DNA of 64,000 nt from Phaeosaccion multiseriatum (taxonomy: Eukaryota; Ochrophyta, other classes). Under the pieces are notes generated by a model. It was not told the origin of the DNA. It did no database searches and saw only the letters and a program-made list of their open reading frames with translations. The stretch spans positions 558,001-622,000 of the forward strand of contig OZ218963.1 of assembly GCA_965112735.1 (NCBI GenBank), read 5' to 3'. The position numbers and the translations under genes are program-made. Positions 41,311-59,156 of the stretch are shown here, piece by piece (within the stretch, counting starts at the first letter, position 1; every line of letters begins with the position of its first letter).

Positions 41311-42001
41311 GGCGCAGAGGCGTAGCTAGCCCTAGGCGTAGCTAAGAGACAGCAGCCAGGTGAGAGACACGCACGCTGCTGTAGTGAGATAGTGGATAGC
41401 AGAGTGAATTGCTCAAGAGCGAGGTCTGAAAGTACAGCTGAACAGGTCTCCCCGTGGCGATACACTATTGAATCGCTCCGGGTGACTCTCTGAGTCATGT
41501 GTAAAGGCTAGATAGAAAGATATGGTCATATGGTCCATAGGCTTCACTATTATTCACTATACCACAGCCTAAGAATCGTTGGGTTGATAAGTAAGCATCG
41601 CTCCCACTAGCACGTACGCTCCTTCTGTATATATACAAGGCTTATAAAAGGCTTCCAAATACTATTTCCTTCATCGTATCATTCTTTCGTTCTCCTTCTC
41701 TTCCTCTCCTTGCTTGCACATCTCTTCTTAGTGAGGGTATAAGTGTCGACCCCTGGCGTTCTACCGAATGCTACCTGGCCCTGGGAGGGCCCGATAGCAC
41801 GATACTGGCGGCCGCGTCGGTACAGCTGGCGGCGCTGCGCGGCACAGCACAGGTCGACCTTGACCCTTTTTCGACATTCTTTTTCAACTGACAGTTACAT
41901 CTATGTCAACAAATGAGTGCTCGCCCGGCCGCCGCAACAAAAAGATCAATCCCGCAAAAAATGTCTATCTCACACGCATTGCAGTCAAGGAGCAATGAAT
42001 C
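41311..42001. other. Intergenic before the helical-repeat/coiled-coil gene
   Basis: Mostly unique sequence, free of the simple repeats seen elsewhere. 41957-42001 (ACGCATTGCAGTCAAGGAGC) begins the block duplicated at 50.5 kb. No gene is seen; the promoter of the next gene should be here. Confidence 0.5.
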
Positions 42002-46875
<4,874 letters not shown>

Positions 46876-47642
46876 ACTGAAGCAACGTGTGGTGGCCGCT
46901 CCTGATCTCCTTGCTGTATCACCAACTGCTGCGGATGCTGTATCACCAACTCGTACCATCACACGCAAAGAGGGAGGGAGGGAGGAAGTGTCTGGGGTGT
47001 TGCGTTTGGAGCTTGAGAGGTATCGCGGTCTGCCTGTTGCTGCCTGTGCTAGTCTAACATCTGCTGCGATCAAAGTCAAAGCAAAGCGTCCGTCACTCCT
47101 GCTGTATCACCAACTGCTGTGGTTAAATGATCAGAAGCGCTCATCGTCGTCCGATCCCCCTCTCCCTCGAGGCGCTCTAGTCACCCACTTCACCCACTCA
47201 CTCACTCACCCACTCACTCCCTGCAGCGTGGGGAGGCCTAACAAACTGAAACTCCTGTTCCTTACGTAAGGGCCATGCGGGTCTTACATAAGGGTGTCTC
47301 GCAGCCCAGAGGGACCTCCGCGTCCCAAGTTGCGCGTCCAAGCCCAGTCCAAGGTAGGGGTGGTTTCAACCGCCCGCCCCTCCGCACAGAGTCCAAATTT
47401 TTCAAAGGCTTCTTGTGTTCTCATAACACGTCCCCGACGTGCCCGGTAAGAGAGTCCGAATCTCGTATCGGGGTCTACGTGAGAGTCGAGGTGCTCTGTG
47501 CCCCCTTCGCCGCACGCCGCCCGCCCCTCCGCACAGAGCTTAAATTTTCTCGTGCCCGGTAAGAGAATCCGTCTTTCTCTCCCGGTAAGAGAATCACTTT
47601 CACCAAACCCACACACTTGCTACAACCAAGAAAGGGGAAGAG
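46876..47642. pseudogene. 3' flank with a broken copy of the CDC27 3' end
   Basis: 47035-47187 matches 52085-52235, which holds the last ~55 coding bases and 3' flank of CDC27 on the minus strand. This copy has a one-base deletion in the GAGGGAGAGG segment that breaks the frame, and no other CDC27 exon is present. Further on, CGCCCGCCCCTCCGCACAGAG occurs twice (about 47370 and 47519) and CCCGGTAAGAGA three times (47439-47590), probably the promoter and 5' UTR of the next gene. Confidence 0.7.
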
Positions 47643-48906
47643 ATGGTGAAGATGTTGTTGTTGTTGATCGCATTGGCGTCCCTGGTCTCTCAGGGGCGCT
47701 GTATTAACGGCTGCCCGGACAACGATCTCCCAGTCGTCAATTGCGGCGATCCTCCCTCGGGCACCTTCTGGCTGCGATGTAAGTACCGAGGTTGTTCCTT
47801 CGATGCCTCCTGCCTCCCGGACCTGCCTCTGCCGCCTTGCTGGGTCTTTGCTTCTTTCCTGTGTTACCTTCTCCGGCTGCTGGTGCTGGAGGGCTGGTGT
47901 TGCGGCTGACACTATCATCTGCTGCTGCTGTTCCCTTGTTTCCTTCTCCCTGGCTCTCTCCCTCCGCGCCCCTTCTCTTGATTCTACTCTCTCAGGCGAC
48001 ACTTCCTAGTAATGTAAGTGATGGCTTACTAGGAGGGTGGCTAGCGCCACGACCAGTCGAGAGTGTGGTGGCTGGTGTTGCAGCCAGCGAGCTGCCTTCT
48101 TGGACTGGTCGATGAACTCCTTCCGCAGACAGCTCCCTTGTTTTGATTAGGCACGATCGCGCTCCTCACGCGTCTGCTTCCTCCTGCCCGCCGTCCTCCC
48201 CCATGGTTCTTGCTCGTCCCGTCCCCGCGCCCCTGCCTACTCGCCCTTGTTGACTGGTGGGCAGCTGACTGCACCAACCGACGGTTTGCTTGAGAACAGA
48301 GTTGTTACAATTGCTTCGATGGTGATTCTTGTCAGGTGAGTAAGCTTGTTAATACACATGGTGCCTTCGATGCGAAACGCTACTATACTAAGAAACGCAA
48401 TGGTCGCCTTGACAACAACCACCCCACCATCACTCTCCTTCCTCTGCTTGGCTGCGTCCCACCTCTTGCAGAGTGTGACATTTCCAACTGGAGCCCAAGC
48501 CCAATGCACCGGCGAGCCGTCCTGTGTGGTACGTGGTGGCGTGTAGTGGAGCGCTGAGACGCGTCATATGGACCCCTTATACCCCGTCCCCCCCCTTGCC
48601 TTCCCCGGTGTGCCGTTCCCACTAGTCTGATGACCCGTCCTACCTTTCCATGCGATGCACCTCTCGCGCGTACAACAGGGTGCGAGTTTTGAGCCCGGCA
48701 CCTGTTGCGACGGCCCCGGATGGTACGTGCATCCTCCGCATCACCGCCGCGCGCGCCCACACATGTTGAGCCTTCTTTTCGTTCCTCCCGCTCCCTGGCT
48801 GACTTTCGAGTAACACCTCTCCACCGTGAGGGGATGCGGGGCTGAGCTTGGAAGCTCATTACCAAATGTAATCTCTGCTGCCCCCCGCACCCGCGGCCTA
48901 TCCCCA

Positions 48907-48942
<36 letters not shown>

Positions 48943-50074
48943 CCTTCAGCCCGGGGGGATCTGCGGTAGTCCCGTCTTGTGTGGATTTCGTGGCCGTCCA
49001 GGGTGACCCCGTCGTGACGGGCCTCAAGGGCCAAAGCTTTCTCTTCAAGGGCCTCAACGCCAAGTGGTTCGCCGCCCTTGCTGAGCGGCACCTGCAGTGG
49101 AATTGGCTTCTCCATCTCTTCGAGGAGTGCGAGGATGGCCTCATGCCGGTGAGTGACTGCGAGGGTCTAAGCCGTCTTGCATCTTCTTACTGTTAGCGCG
49201 AAAAGGTTCGGGTTCGCCTCGCTGCACGCGATGGAGGTCTTTTGCTGACGTTGGGTACTCTGTCGCCCGCCCCTCCTTGCTGCATCTGCTCTGCACGCGG
49301 CCTCTCCCCGCCCAGACGTACGTCACGAGACATGCGTTTACCCTGTTCTCGGAGGACGGTTTGGCGGAGTACGAGATCGAAGTTGGCGTGAAGGATGTTA
49401 CGAAGTACAACCCCGGATGCCTGGACGGCGAGGGCGACACGTGTCTCGGCGATGGCTCCCTCGAGATGGTCCTGAATGGCCAGACAATCACCAGCCCTGG
49501 CGAGTACGAGCTCGAGGAAGGTGCCTCGGTGAGGGCTTTCAACAATATTGGATCCTGCCAGATCAGGAGGGATATGCACATGATGCAGCGCCTGAAGAAG
49601 GAGGAGGATGAGCTCCTTGCCTCATCGCGACGTCGGCTCGACGACGAAGACTGGGAAGCCAGCGCCGACCTTCGTGCGCTGGATGTGCTGCAGGCTCGTC
49701 TCTACGCGATGGAGGACATCGAAGCGTGCTCCGCCTGGATCGCCGAGAAGCGTACTGACCGTGACCTCTTCGACTCCCCCGGCAGCTGGGCCTCCGTGTA
49801 CATCACCACATCTGCCTACGCTTTCCAGATCGACTACCGCCAGGAGACCGAACGCTGCCACGCCCACGTGGTGGACGCTACCATGATGCTCTCCCCCAAC
49901 GACGAAGGCGTGGAGGCGTGGAGCGGCGTGCTCGGCGAGACGCAGACCCTCAAGCTCGACAGCGCCACTGGCCAGGCCCTCAAGGGGCGCGACGCCATCC
50001 TGAACTCTGTGCACGACGAGGATTACGTTGTGGATGGGCCTTGGGGCACTGTTTTCCCCGCGCGCCAGTCTTGA
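47643..50074 (+). CDS. Secreted or surface protein with Cys-rich N-terminus and GDP...GLKGQSF motif
   Basis: Exons: 47643-47782, 48302-48335, 48472-48528, 48679-48722, 48950-49148, 49316-50074; phases agree, 410 residues. The first 20 residues (MVKMLLLLIALASLVSQGRC) are a typical signal peptide. About 100 residues of Cys-rich sequence follow, spread over four small exons (CINGC, CYNCFDGDSC, CTGEPSCV, GTCCDGPGWC). QGDPVVTGLKGQSFLFKGLN then resembles the GDPH-x-GLxGQxFxFxG start found in von Willebrand D-like and related extracellular proteins; I infer a distant relation only. The remaining 250 residues contain a possible basic processing site (ASSRRRLDDEDWE) and end in a mixed beta-like region. 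No membrane anchor is seen after the signal peptide. The GTACCG donor of the first intron was chosen because it keeps the Cys pattern in frame. Confidence 0.7.
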
Positions 50075-50832
50075 GTGGGAAAAGCGTTGCGGAGGCAGTG
50101 GGCCTGGGCAGGTGGTGCGGCGTTTTCTCGGTATGATATGATGTACTTCGTAGTAGAAGATAGTAATTGGTCGGTGTGACGTGGGGTCTCCTGTGCCCGG
50201 AGCGACTGGTGAGAGTGTGGCGGGTGCTTGCTTCCGCTCAAAGGGGGAGGCAGAGGGAGTCGAGGCGCGTGTCTCGACTCAAACCGTTGTGGTACGAGGT
50301 AGAGGTGGAAAGGCTCCCTTGTGTAGGATTAGAAGGGTGGAAGGAGGTTGGGACCTAACTTTTTTAGTTCGCTTTTTGCTTCTCTCCAAAGCTAAAAAAA
50401 ATAAAACTAAAGTGTGTGTGTGTGTGGGGTGTGGGTGCGAGACGAGAGTGTCATGGTGAGGAGGAAGTCAAGGGAACTCTCAAGCCCGCCAATTTGTAAA
50501 AAATGTGTCTCGATGGCTCTCATTCCAGCACGCATTGCACTCAAGGAGCAATGAGTCGAATTGTGAGGTCAGGGCTACTATGATGAGAGATGAGAGGTGC
50601 TGCAGGATCATGCAGTCGTCGTGCACGCAGTCGGCTGGACTCCCTCCTGTGCTCGGTGAGGAAGGGGTTGGCGTGCTCCTCCGCCGACGAGCTGGGAAGG
50701 ACTCTCTCTCTCCTGCTCACGCTCCTGACCTGCAGAGAAGAAGGACTTGCTCGGGCTGTGCTCCAGCCAGGAGCGATGCCAGAGTACTGAGTCTGCTGCT
50801 GCAGCTGCTGGTGCGCCCACCCGCAGCACTAC

Positions 50833-50870
<38 letters not shown>

Positions 50871-52177
50871 CCAGCACCGGCGGCATCAGCAGCACAGCCA
50901 ACTGAACTGAAGCAACGTGTGGTGACCGCTACCGCTCCTGATCTCCTTGCTGTATCACCAACTGCTGCGGATGCTGTATCACCGACTCGTACCATCACTC
51001 GCAAAGAGGGAGAGAGGGAGGGAGGGAGGGAGGGAGGGTGTTGCATTTGGAGCTTGAGAGGTATCGTAGTATTCGATAGTACCACTCATCGACCGCACTT
51101 CAGTTTGAGTTTGACGACGCACTTCAGTTTGAGTTTGACTTCACGTGATATGTGGACAAGTCAAGCAATAAGCCCCCCTGGATCTCCAATCGGCGGATAC
51201 TACTAACTGGAGCTGAAACTGAATCAATTCAGCATCGACCCCTTCTCTCTCTACGACCAATATCGATGCAAAGAACACCACCAACCTCACTTGCTTGACA
51301 TGCTTGACATGCTTGACATGCTTGACATGCTTGACTTGCTTGACTTGTGTACCATCTTGCGCTCTCTCCACACGCACAGATGTGCATAACGTACACACAC
51401 ACGCACCCACGCACCCACGCACGCTCCCCCGCACTCCCTCGTTTCCCTCCTTCCTTCCTACATTCCTTCCTTTCTTCCTTTCGTCCTTCCTTCCTCATAG
51501 TATTACTCACTCACTCACTCCCTAACTGATGCACTCACCCACTCTCTCCCTCCCTTCCTCACTCACTCTCTCCGTCCCTCCCTCCCTCACTCCCTCACTC
51601 ACTCACTCCCTCACTCACTCACTCTGGCGCCATGAACTATAATAAACATACAGTGTGTGTGTGTGAGTGGTCCTATCATGTCAATCCCGTATGCTGCTAA
51701 CATGGCCATCCACCAAGAGCTCTGACGCCTTCCTTCGCTTGTCAAAAAAGGAAAATGATTTCAGACGATCGTATATGTACTTCAGTACTTATTTATACGT
51801 GTGGGAGTGTGGGCCAGTTGCCTATCCTCCTCCTCCTCCTCCTCCTCCTCCTCCTCCTCCTCCTCCTCCTCCTCCTCCTCCTCCGCCCCATCCACTGCCA
51901 TCCTACAGCCGCTTCAATGCTTGTTGTAGTCCAGCACCTCAAGCCCTTCTCCCCCGCCTCCTACTACTCTTACTCCTCCTCCGCCTCCTCCTTCTTCTTT
52001 TTCTTCTCCTCCTCCTCCTCCTCCTCCTCCTCCTCCTCCTCCTCCTCCTCCTCCTCCTCCTCCTCCTCTCCTCCTGATGCTGTTGATGCTGTCTGTTGCT
52101 GTGCTAACAACTGCTGCGATCAAAAGTCAGAAGCGCCCGTCACTCCTGCTGAATCACCAACTGCTGTGGTTAAAAGA
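50075..52177. other. Tail-to-tail intergenic with deletion derivative of the 42-47 kb gene
   Basis: 50075-50498 is the 3' UTR of the secreted gene. 50499-50900 copies the 5' end of the helical-repeat gene and 50899-51070 its 3' flank, fused with about 4.5 kb missing. 51290-51345 is ACATGCTTGACATGCTTG repeats. Short CACT/CCCT repeats (51500-51625), (CTC)n (51826-51882, 52008-52070) and ordinary sequence complete the spacer. 52085-52177 is the CDC27 3' flank. Confidence 0.7.
50499..51070 (+). pseudogene. Internally deleted copy of the helical-repeat/coiled-coil gene
   Basis: The left part (50499-50900) keeps the sequence for RARSRLDSLLCSVRKGLA and TLLTCREEGLARAVLQ, then diverges by small insertions and reaches an early stop in the frame that starts at 50590. 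The right part begins in CAACTGAACTGAAGCAACGT, matching 46870 onward, and keeps two motif copies (50950-50962, 50974-50986). The junction falls at a short CCAAC/CAACC similarity. Confidence 0.8.
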
Positions 52178-55100
52178 TCAGAAGCGCTCATCGTCGTCCG
52201 ATCCCTCCTCTCCCTCGAGGCGCTCTAGAGCGGCCTTAACGGAGGAATCGTCCTTGGGGTTGAGGTCTAACGCCAGGTTGAGGTACTGTTACGGCATCAA
52301 AAGGGGGGCGGTAACGAATAACGACGGTTAACGTGAGGTTACGTAATGTGGGGGGTGTTGATGGGGGTTAATGGGGTCCAATGGGGGGTTAATGTGTGTC
52401 CAATGGGGGGTTAATGGGGGTCCAATGGGGGTCCACCTGCACCGTGAGGGCATCCGCAGTTAGCACTAAACGCTGGGGTTAAATGCGAAAGGGCTAGCAC
52501 AGATGACACAGGGGGGGGGGGGGGTGAGGGCTAAGCTTCATCTTGATGACCTTCGCGGTTCGCAATGGGGGGGTACGTGGAGGGTCAACGAGGGGATAAC
52601 GTGTGGGGCGTTACTTGACGGGTTAATGGGGGTTAACGGGCATACCCTTACCTTAATGGCATCGGCGGTGCGGCCCATCTTCTTGCAAATGCGGCCCATG
52701 AGTTGATAAACGCCGCTCTCCTTAGGATTGGACATACACAGTTCGGAGAGCTCCGAGAGGGCATCCTCGTACCTGAGGAGGGAGGGAGTGAGTGAGTGAG
52801 TGAGTGAGGGAGGGAGGGAGGAAGGGAGGGAGGGAGAGAGGGAGGGAGGGATGGGGGGAAGGGGGAGTGAGTGAGTGAGTGAGTGAGTGAGGGAGGGAGG
52901 GAGGGAGTGAGTGAGTGAGGGAGTGAGGGAGTGAGTGAGTGAGTGAGTGAGTGAGTGAGTGAGTGAGGGAGTGAGGGAGTGAGGGAGGGCATTACCTCTC
53001 CATGGCCATGTAGACCTTCGCTTTTTCGTAGTGCACCGTCGGGTTGGTGGGGCTCAGGGCCCACGCCTTGTTGAGTTGAGCCAACGCCGATGTGTACCTG
53101 GTGTCATGGAGGGGGTGATAAGAGAGGGTGATAGAGAACGAGGAACCACAGTGAGGGTGTCACAGAGGTGATAAGAGGGGATGGAGAGAGAGAGAGAGGA
53201 AGAGAGGAAGAGCAAGACTATCACTCTCTATAGAGGGGATGGAGAGAGAGAGGAAGAGAGAGAGGAAGAGAAAAAAAGAGGAAGAGATAGGGGAGGGAGA
53301 AGAGAAAGACTAAGCTGGAAGACACACACGCACACACACACACCTCCTGTTGGCCGACAGCGTCATGGCCAAGTAGCACCTCAGCACTGACGATTGGGGG
53401 TTGATCTTCAGCGCCCGCCGGAAGTGGTACTCCGCCAGATCCACCTGTGAGTCGGAGTAGAGTGGATGAGGGAGGGAGGGAGGGAGGGAGGGAGGGAGGG
53501 AGGGAGGGAGGGAGGGAGGGACGGGTGGAGTTATTCAACGCATTCACTCACTCACATACTCACACATCCACTCACTCAGTCAGTCACTCACTCACACATC
53601 CACTCGCTCACTCACTCCCTCAACCACTCACTCACTCACCCTCTCTTGTCTAAAGTAGATTGAGCCCAGCCCATACCACGCGTTGTAGTGTCGATCGTCG
53701 ATACTAATGGCGGCTCTAAAGCACGCGATGGCCTTGTCGAAGTCCTCGTTACTGATATACTCATGCCCTGAGAGGGTGTGGGCATAGGTGAAGTCTTTGT
53801 CCAGGGTGATGGCTCTATTGAAGAATTTGATGGCCGTGCTGTGTTCCTTCTGCAGAGAGAAGCAGTTGCCCACCACACACCTTCGGGGTGGAGGGATGGC
53901 AGTAGATGGGGGGAGGGAGGGAGGGAGGGAGAGGAGGAAGGGGAGAGAGGGAGGGAAGGAGGGAGGGTTATGGAGGGAGGGAGAGAGGGAGGGAAGGGAG
54001 GGAGGGAGAGAGAGACACACACACACATACACACGCACAGAAAGAGAGAGGGTGGGGGAAGGTCCGAGCTAACGTCCGTGCTCACCAGGTGTAGGGATTA
54101 TGAGTATCGAAAGTGGTCACGCGCTGGGCCAAATAGCACAGCTCCGACTCCTTCTTTAGTTGCCATAGACATGTACTCAGAACCTTAGGGGGGGGGGGGG
54201 GAGGGAGAGAGGGGGACAGAGAAGAGGGAGGACGAGGGAGGGAGGGAGGGAGTTATAGGGAGAGGGGGGGGGGGAGAGAGAAACAGAGAAACAGAGAGAC
54301 TTGAGAAGAAGAAGAAGAAGAAGAAGAAGAAGAAGAAGAAGAAGAAGAAGAAGAAGAAGAAGAAGAAGAAGAAGAAGAAGAAGAAGAAGAAGAAGAAGAG
54401 GAGGAGGAGGGGAGGAGGAGGAGGAGGAGAAGAAGGAGGAGCAGGAGCAGTAGGAGCAGGAGGAGGAGGAGAAGGAGGAGGAGGAGGAGGAGGAGCAGGA
54501 GGAGGAGGAGGAGGAGAAGAAGGAGGAGGGGGGGGGGGGGGGAACTAGTGGTACAGACCTCTAGCCCCTGCATTCGCTGCGGTGCCACTCTGGACATGTG
54601 CTCCAACGCCGCCTTGCTGCTCTCGTAGTCAGACATTTCGAAGAAGGACCGCCCCAACTAATAAGGGGAGGGAGGGAGGGAGGGAGGGAGGGAGGGAGGG
54701 ATACGAGAAAACGAGGAAAAATTGGTGAGCGTTGAGACCTGTGAGGGACTCATGAGGTCAGCTGTCCCCTCGAGCTCTTTGTTTCCCCTCACCCAGGTTT
54801 CCTTCCCTATCCCTCCCTCCCTCCCTCCCTCCCTCCCTCCCTCCCTCTGTATCACCAACACCCTCACTTACTTACTCACTCACTCACTCACTCACCCACT
54901 CACTCACTCACCCACTCACTCACTCCCTCACTCACTCACTCACTCACGCACTTACTCACTCACTCACTCACTCACGCACATACTCACTCACTCACTCACT
55001 CACTCACTCACGCACTCACTCACTCACCAGCTCTTGCACCCACCCCGTGTTGAACTGCTCAGGTGGGAGTGTATGCAGTACTTCCACCGCCCCCTTGGAT

Positions 55101-58100
55101 CGGTACTGCGCGAGGTGCATCGCGGCACATCCGAGTACACTCAGCAGAGACATGACTTCTCGAATGCCCGCTCCCTCCTCCCATCCTCCATCCTCCTCCT
55201 CCTCCTCCTCCTCCTCCTCCTCCTCCTCCTCCTCCTCCTCCTCCTTCTCCTCCTTGCCTGCTCCGGACACCTCTGCCTTCCGTCTGCTGCCACCGCCATG
55301 CTCTGAAGACTTGTCCACCCCACCAACTGGCCCAGAATGGGTACCCACATCGATGCCCAACTTGCCCTCCTTCCCCCCGCCCCGGAACGTGTCCACCCCC
55401 GTGGCCATCACCACATCCTCGTCGCCGCCGCCGGTCTGCTGCCTCCGCCTCCCTTCTCCTGTTGGGGGGTTTCATGAAGCACACACAGACACGCACATCC
55501 ACGCACGCACACAAAGACACACACACATACACACACACAAACACACACACGCAAGTACGAAAGCTTAGCTTCAGTCCTAAAGTCCCGCTTCGCATCCCCT
55601 CCCCCGTCTGACAGCAATGACAATACCTTACCTTCCACCCCTGGAGTCAATGGTGCTGTTCCTGCACTTCCCTGCTCTTGTCTGGCCACACCTGCCACGC
55701 CCGCACCACTTGCACCCCCCCCTCCCCCTCCTCCTCTTCCTCCTCCTCCTCCTCCTCTTCCTCCTCCTCCTCCTCCTCCTCCTCCTCCTCCTCCTCCTCC
55801 TCCTCCTTCTCCTCCTCCTCCTCCTTCTCCCCCTCCTCCTCCTCCACCACCACCACCACCACCACCACCACCACCACCACCACCTATTTCGGCCGCTCTT
55901 CGCCTCTCCAGGAGGGAATCTCGAGCGAGGGCGGGGGTTCCAAACAACATTTGCTGCTGATGCATCGCCAACTGTTGCTGTTGTTGTATCAACACGTCCT
56001 GCTGTTGCAGCACGGAAATCTGCCGCGCCACGTGTTCTGCTCGTGGTGGAGACAAGGGGGAAAGGAATGGCAGTGGATGGAGGGGGGAGGGGGGGATGAA
56101 CGGCAGTGGATGGAGGGGGGAGGGGGGAGGAACGGCAGTGGATGGAGGGGGGAGGGGGGGAGGAATGGCAGTGGATGGAGGGGGGAGGGGGGGAAGGGAA
56201 GGCAGGTTAGGATGTATCAGACTGTAGAGTGTCGAAGCTGTGGTGGTGGCGGTGTATCACCAACTGGTGGTCTTGGTGGTGATGGTGGTGGTGGTGGATG
56301 TATGCACACACCCCGGAGGCTTATCGGGCGCGAAACAAGCGTGCACACACACCACTACACATAGCCTCTCAATCAATCACTGACTTACTGACTCCCTCCT
56401 TCCCTCACTCCCTCCTCCTCCCTCCTTCACTACACTCCCTCCCTTCCTTCCTTCCGCCCTCACTCACTCACTCACTCACTCGCTCACTCACTCACTCACT
56501 CACTTACTCACTCACTCACTCACTTACTCACTCACTTACTCACTCACTTACTCACTCACTCACTCACTCACTCACTCACTCACTCACTCACTCAATCAAT
56601 CACTCACTCACCTACTCACTCCCTCACTCACTCACTCACTCAATCACTCACTCACTCACTCACTCACCTCGCTCTGCAGGAGTCATTGCAGCGGCCAAAA
56701 TAGGCGTAATATGCGGGGGGACGTACATCTCTCCTCCTCCTCCTCCTCCTCCTCCTCCTCCTGCTGCTGCTGCTGCTCCTCCTCCTGCACCACCACCACC
56801 ACCCAACCCACCCCCGCCGGTCCGAGGCAACCCGACCGGTGTCCCTACTATCGGAGTGCGATGATCATGGTGCTGAGAAGCCGTCATGGTATTGGTCATG
56901 GCCAAACGTGGGTCCACCCCTGCCCTAGGGATGAGGATGGCAGTGGAAGGACTCGGTGGCGCTGCGCTGCTGTGACCACCGTGATTATGACCATGTTGCG
57001 TGCTGCCATCCACTGCCATCCTCATCCCTAACCCGCCCAGCCCTAAACCGCTGAGGCTCGTGAGGTTCAGGTCGTTCAAGTCGTCACCGCTGCTCAGCAC
57101 ACTGCTCTCTCCTCCTCCCCCTCCTCCTCCTCCTCCTCCTCCTCCTCCTCCTCCTCCTCCTCCTCCTCCTCCTCCTCCTCCTCCTCTCCTACCCCCCTGC
57201 GTTGCTCCACCAGCCCCTGCCACAGCCCCGTCTCCGCGCCTTCCCTCCATCCTGAAGCTAAGCGCCGCCGTGGGTGTCGATGTCGATGACCGCGATGAGC
57301 CTTCTCCTCCTCCTCCTCCTCCTCCTCCTCCTCCTCCTCCTCCTCTCCTTGCTCCCCCTCCTAACTGACTCGTGCTGCTCTGTCGACGACGACGAGTCGT
57401 TGTGGACGTGGAAGAGGAGAAGGCCGGGTGCATGACGTGAAGACATGCCGCCCCGACCCCCCCTACGCCAGCAGCCGATAAGAGACCACGACCACCAAGC
57501 CCGGGTGCTCCTCCCCCTCCTCCCCCTCCCCCTCCGAAGTCATGAGAGGAGTGCGGTTTGATGCCCGACAGCATGGACGAAGAGGAGAAGGAGGAGGAAG
57601 AGGGACCTCTACCTTTGGTGTGATTGCTGCTGCTTGCAGGGTGAGATGGAGTGGGAGGGGGTGGGGGCATGGCCCTGCTGTCATCATCATCATCATCCTC
57701 GTCGGCAGCAGCAGCAGCAGCAGCAGCAGCGTCCTTGTTGCTTTGGCTGCTGCTCTGCTGAGGAGGACCCACTGCGGTGACTGCGGAATGGGCGTCCGAA
57801 ATGTTCCGTATATCAAAGTACTTGTTGCTCATCTCCTCATCCCTGGCTCGTGTTGTACCACCAACTGCCGCCCCTGCCCCTCCTCCTGCTGCTGCTCCTG
57901 CTCCTGCTCCTCTTGCCCTTCGGGCAGCACCATCAACTGGAGTGAAGGACGCCGATGAAGCCGAAGCGCCGCTGACACTATTGGCGTCAAAGAGCGAATT
58001 GCCGCCACGATGCTCGTTGCTGCTGCTGTTGGTGCTCATGTTGTTAATCCCACCGCCGTCGCCAAAACTGCCCCCCTCCAGACTCCGTACCCAACCCACG

Positions 58101-58998
58101 GGGGTCACCCCCACCCCTGGGGCCCTTGGCAGCCCCCTCGAATCCAGCGAGAAGCCCCCCTCGGAAAAGCTGTTGTTTCCGCGACCATGTGTTGGTGAGC
58201 CACCAGTGACGTCACCCGCGGCCTCTTGCCCCGCCCCCCCTCCTCCTCCTGCCCGGTCTCTCTTCCCCAGTGCTTCAAACAGGGGATGCCGCACGGGTCC
58301 TCCATTCGCCAATCCAGAGAGCGCCTCTGCAGGCAGCTGAAGGTGTGTAGGGTAGAGGAGAGAGAGGGAGGGGTGGGGGGTGGGGGAGGTAAGAGAGAGA
58401 AGGGAGAGGGAGAAAAGAGAGAACGAGAAAGAGAGGGAGAGAGAGGGAGAGGGAGATAGATAGAGAGAGAGAGAGAAAGAGGGAGAGAGAGAGAGAGAGG
58501 GAGAGAGAGAGAGGGGGGGAGAGAGAGACAGAGAGAGAGAGAGAGGGAGAGAGGGTCAGGTCAGTGAGTCAGACCAACCATTGCTGCCTCTGGCCTTCCT
58601 TCCTTCCTTCACTCCCTCCCTCCCTCCCTCCCTCCCCCACTCACCCCCCCCACACACTCTTCCCCACTCACCCTCGACGTTGGCGGCAGTCCACCAAAGT
58701 ACGCGGAGGCATCCACATCCTCCCCTACCCTACACAAGCCGGCAAAGCTGCTCCACATGAAAGGGTCCATCTCCAAGCTTAGCCGATAGTACACCACCGA
58801 GTGGGCCTTCCTCTGACCCAAACAGCAAATGTCTCCGAGGAGGTGGAGGCCGATGGCCCCATTGGGGATGGGGCAAGGCTTCTCGTATCGCAGGCGGCGG
58901 ATGGCGGTTTCGTCCAGGCCACGCTTGGGGATGTCGGTGTCCGCCAAGAGTGCGAGCTCCCCCTCAGGAAGCTTCTGCTTGGACCGTAAGGGATGACG

Positions 58999-59061
<63 letters not shown>

Positions 59062-59113
59062 AAGAATAAGGCCGGTCCCGTATCCATCCCCGCGTCGTTC
59101 GCCATCGGCCGGC

Positions 59114-59156
<43 letters not shown>

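Noticed and set aside
41311-42001. tRNA or other structured RNA gene in non-repetitive intergenic DNA
   Set aside because: No A-box/B-box pair or cloverleaf could be found by eye here or in the other spacers; a covariance-model scan would settle it.
47035-47187. A functional second CDC27 terminal exon
   Set aside because: Only about 55 coding bases are present, with a one-base deletion and no neighbouring CDC27 exon.
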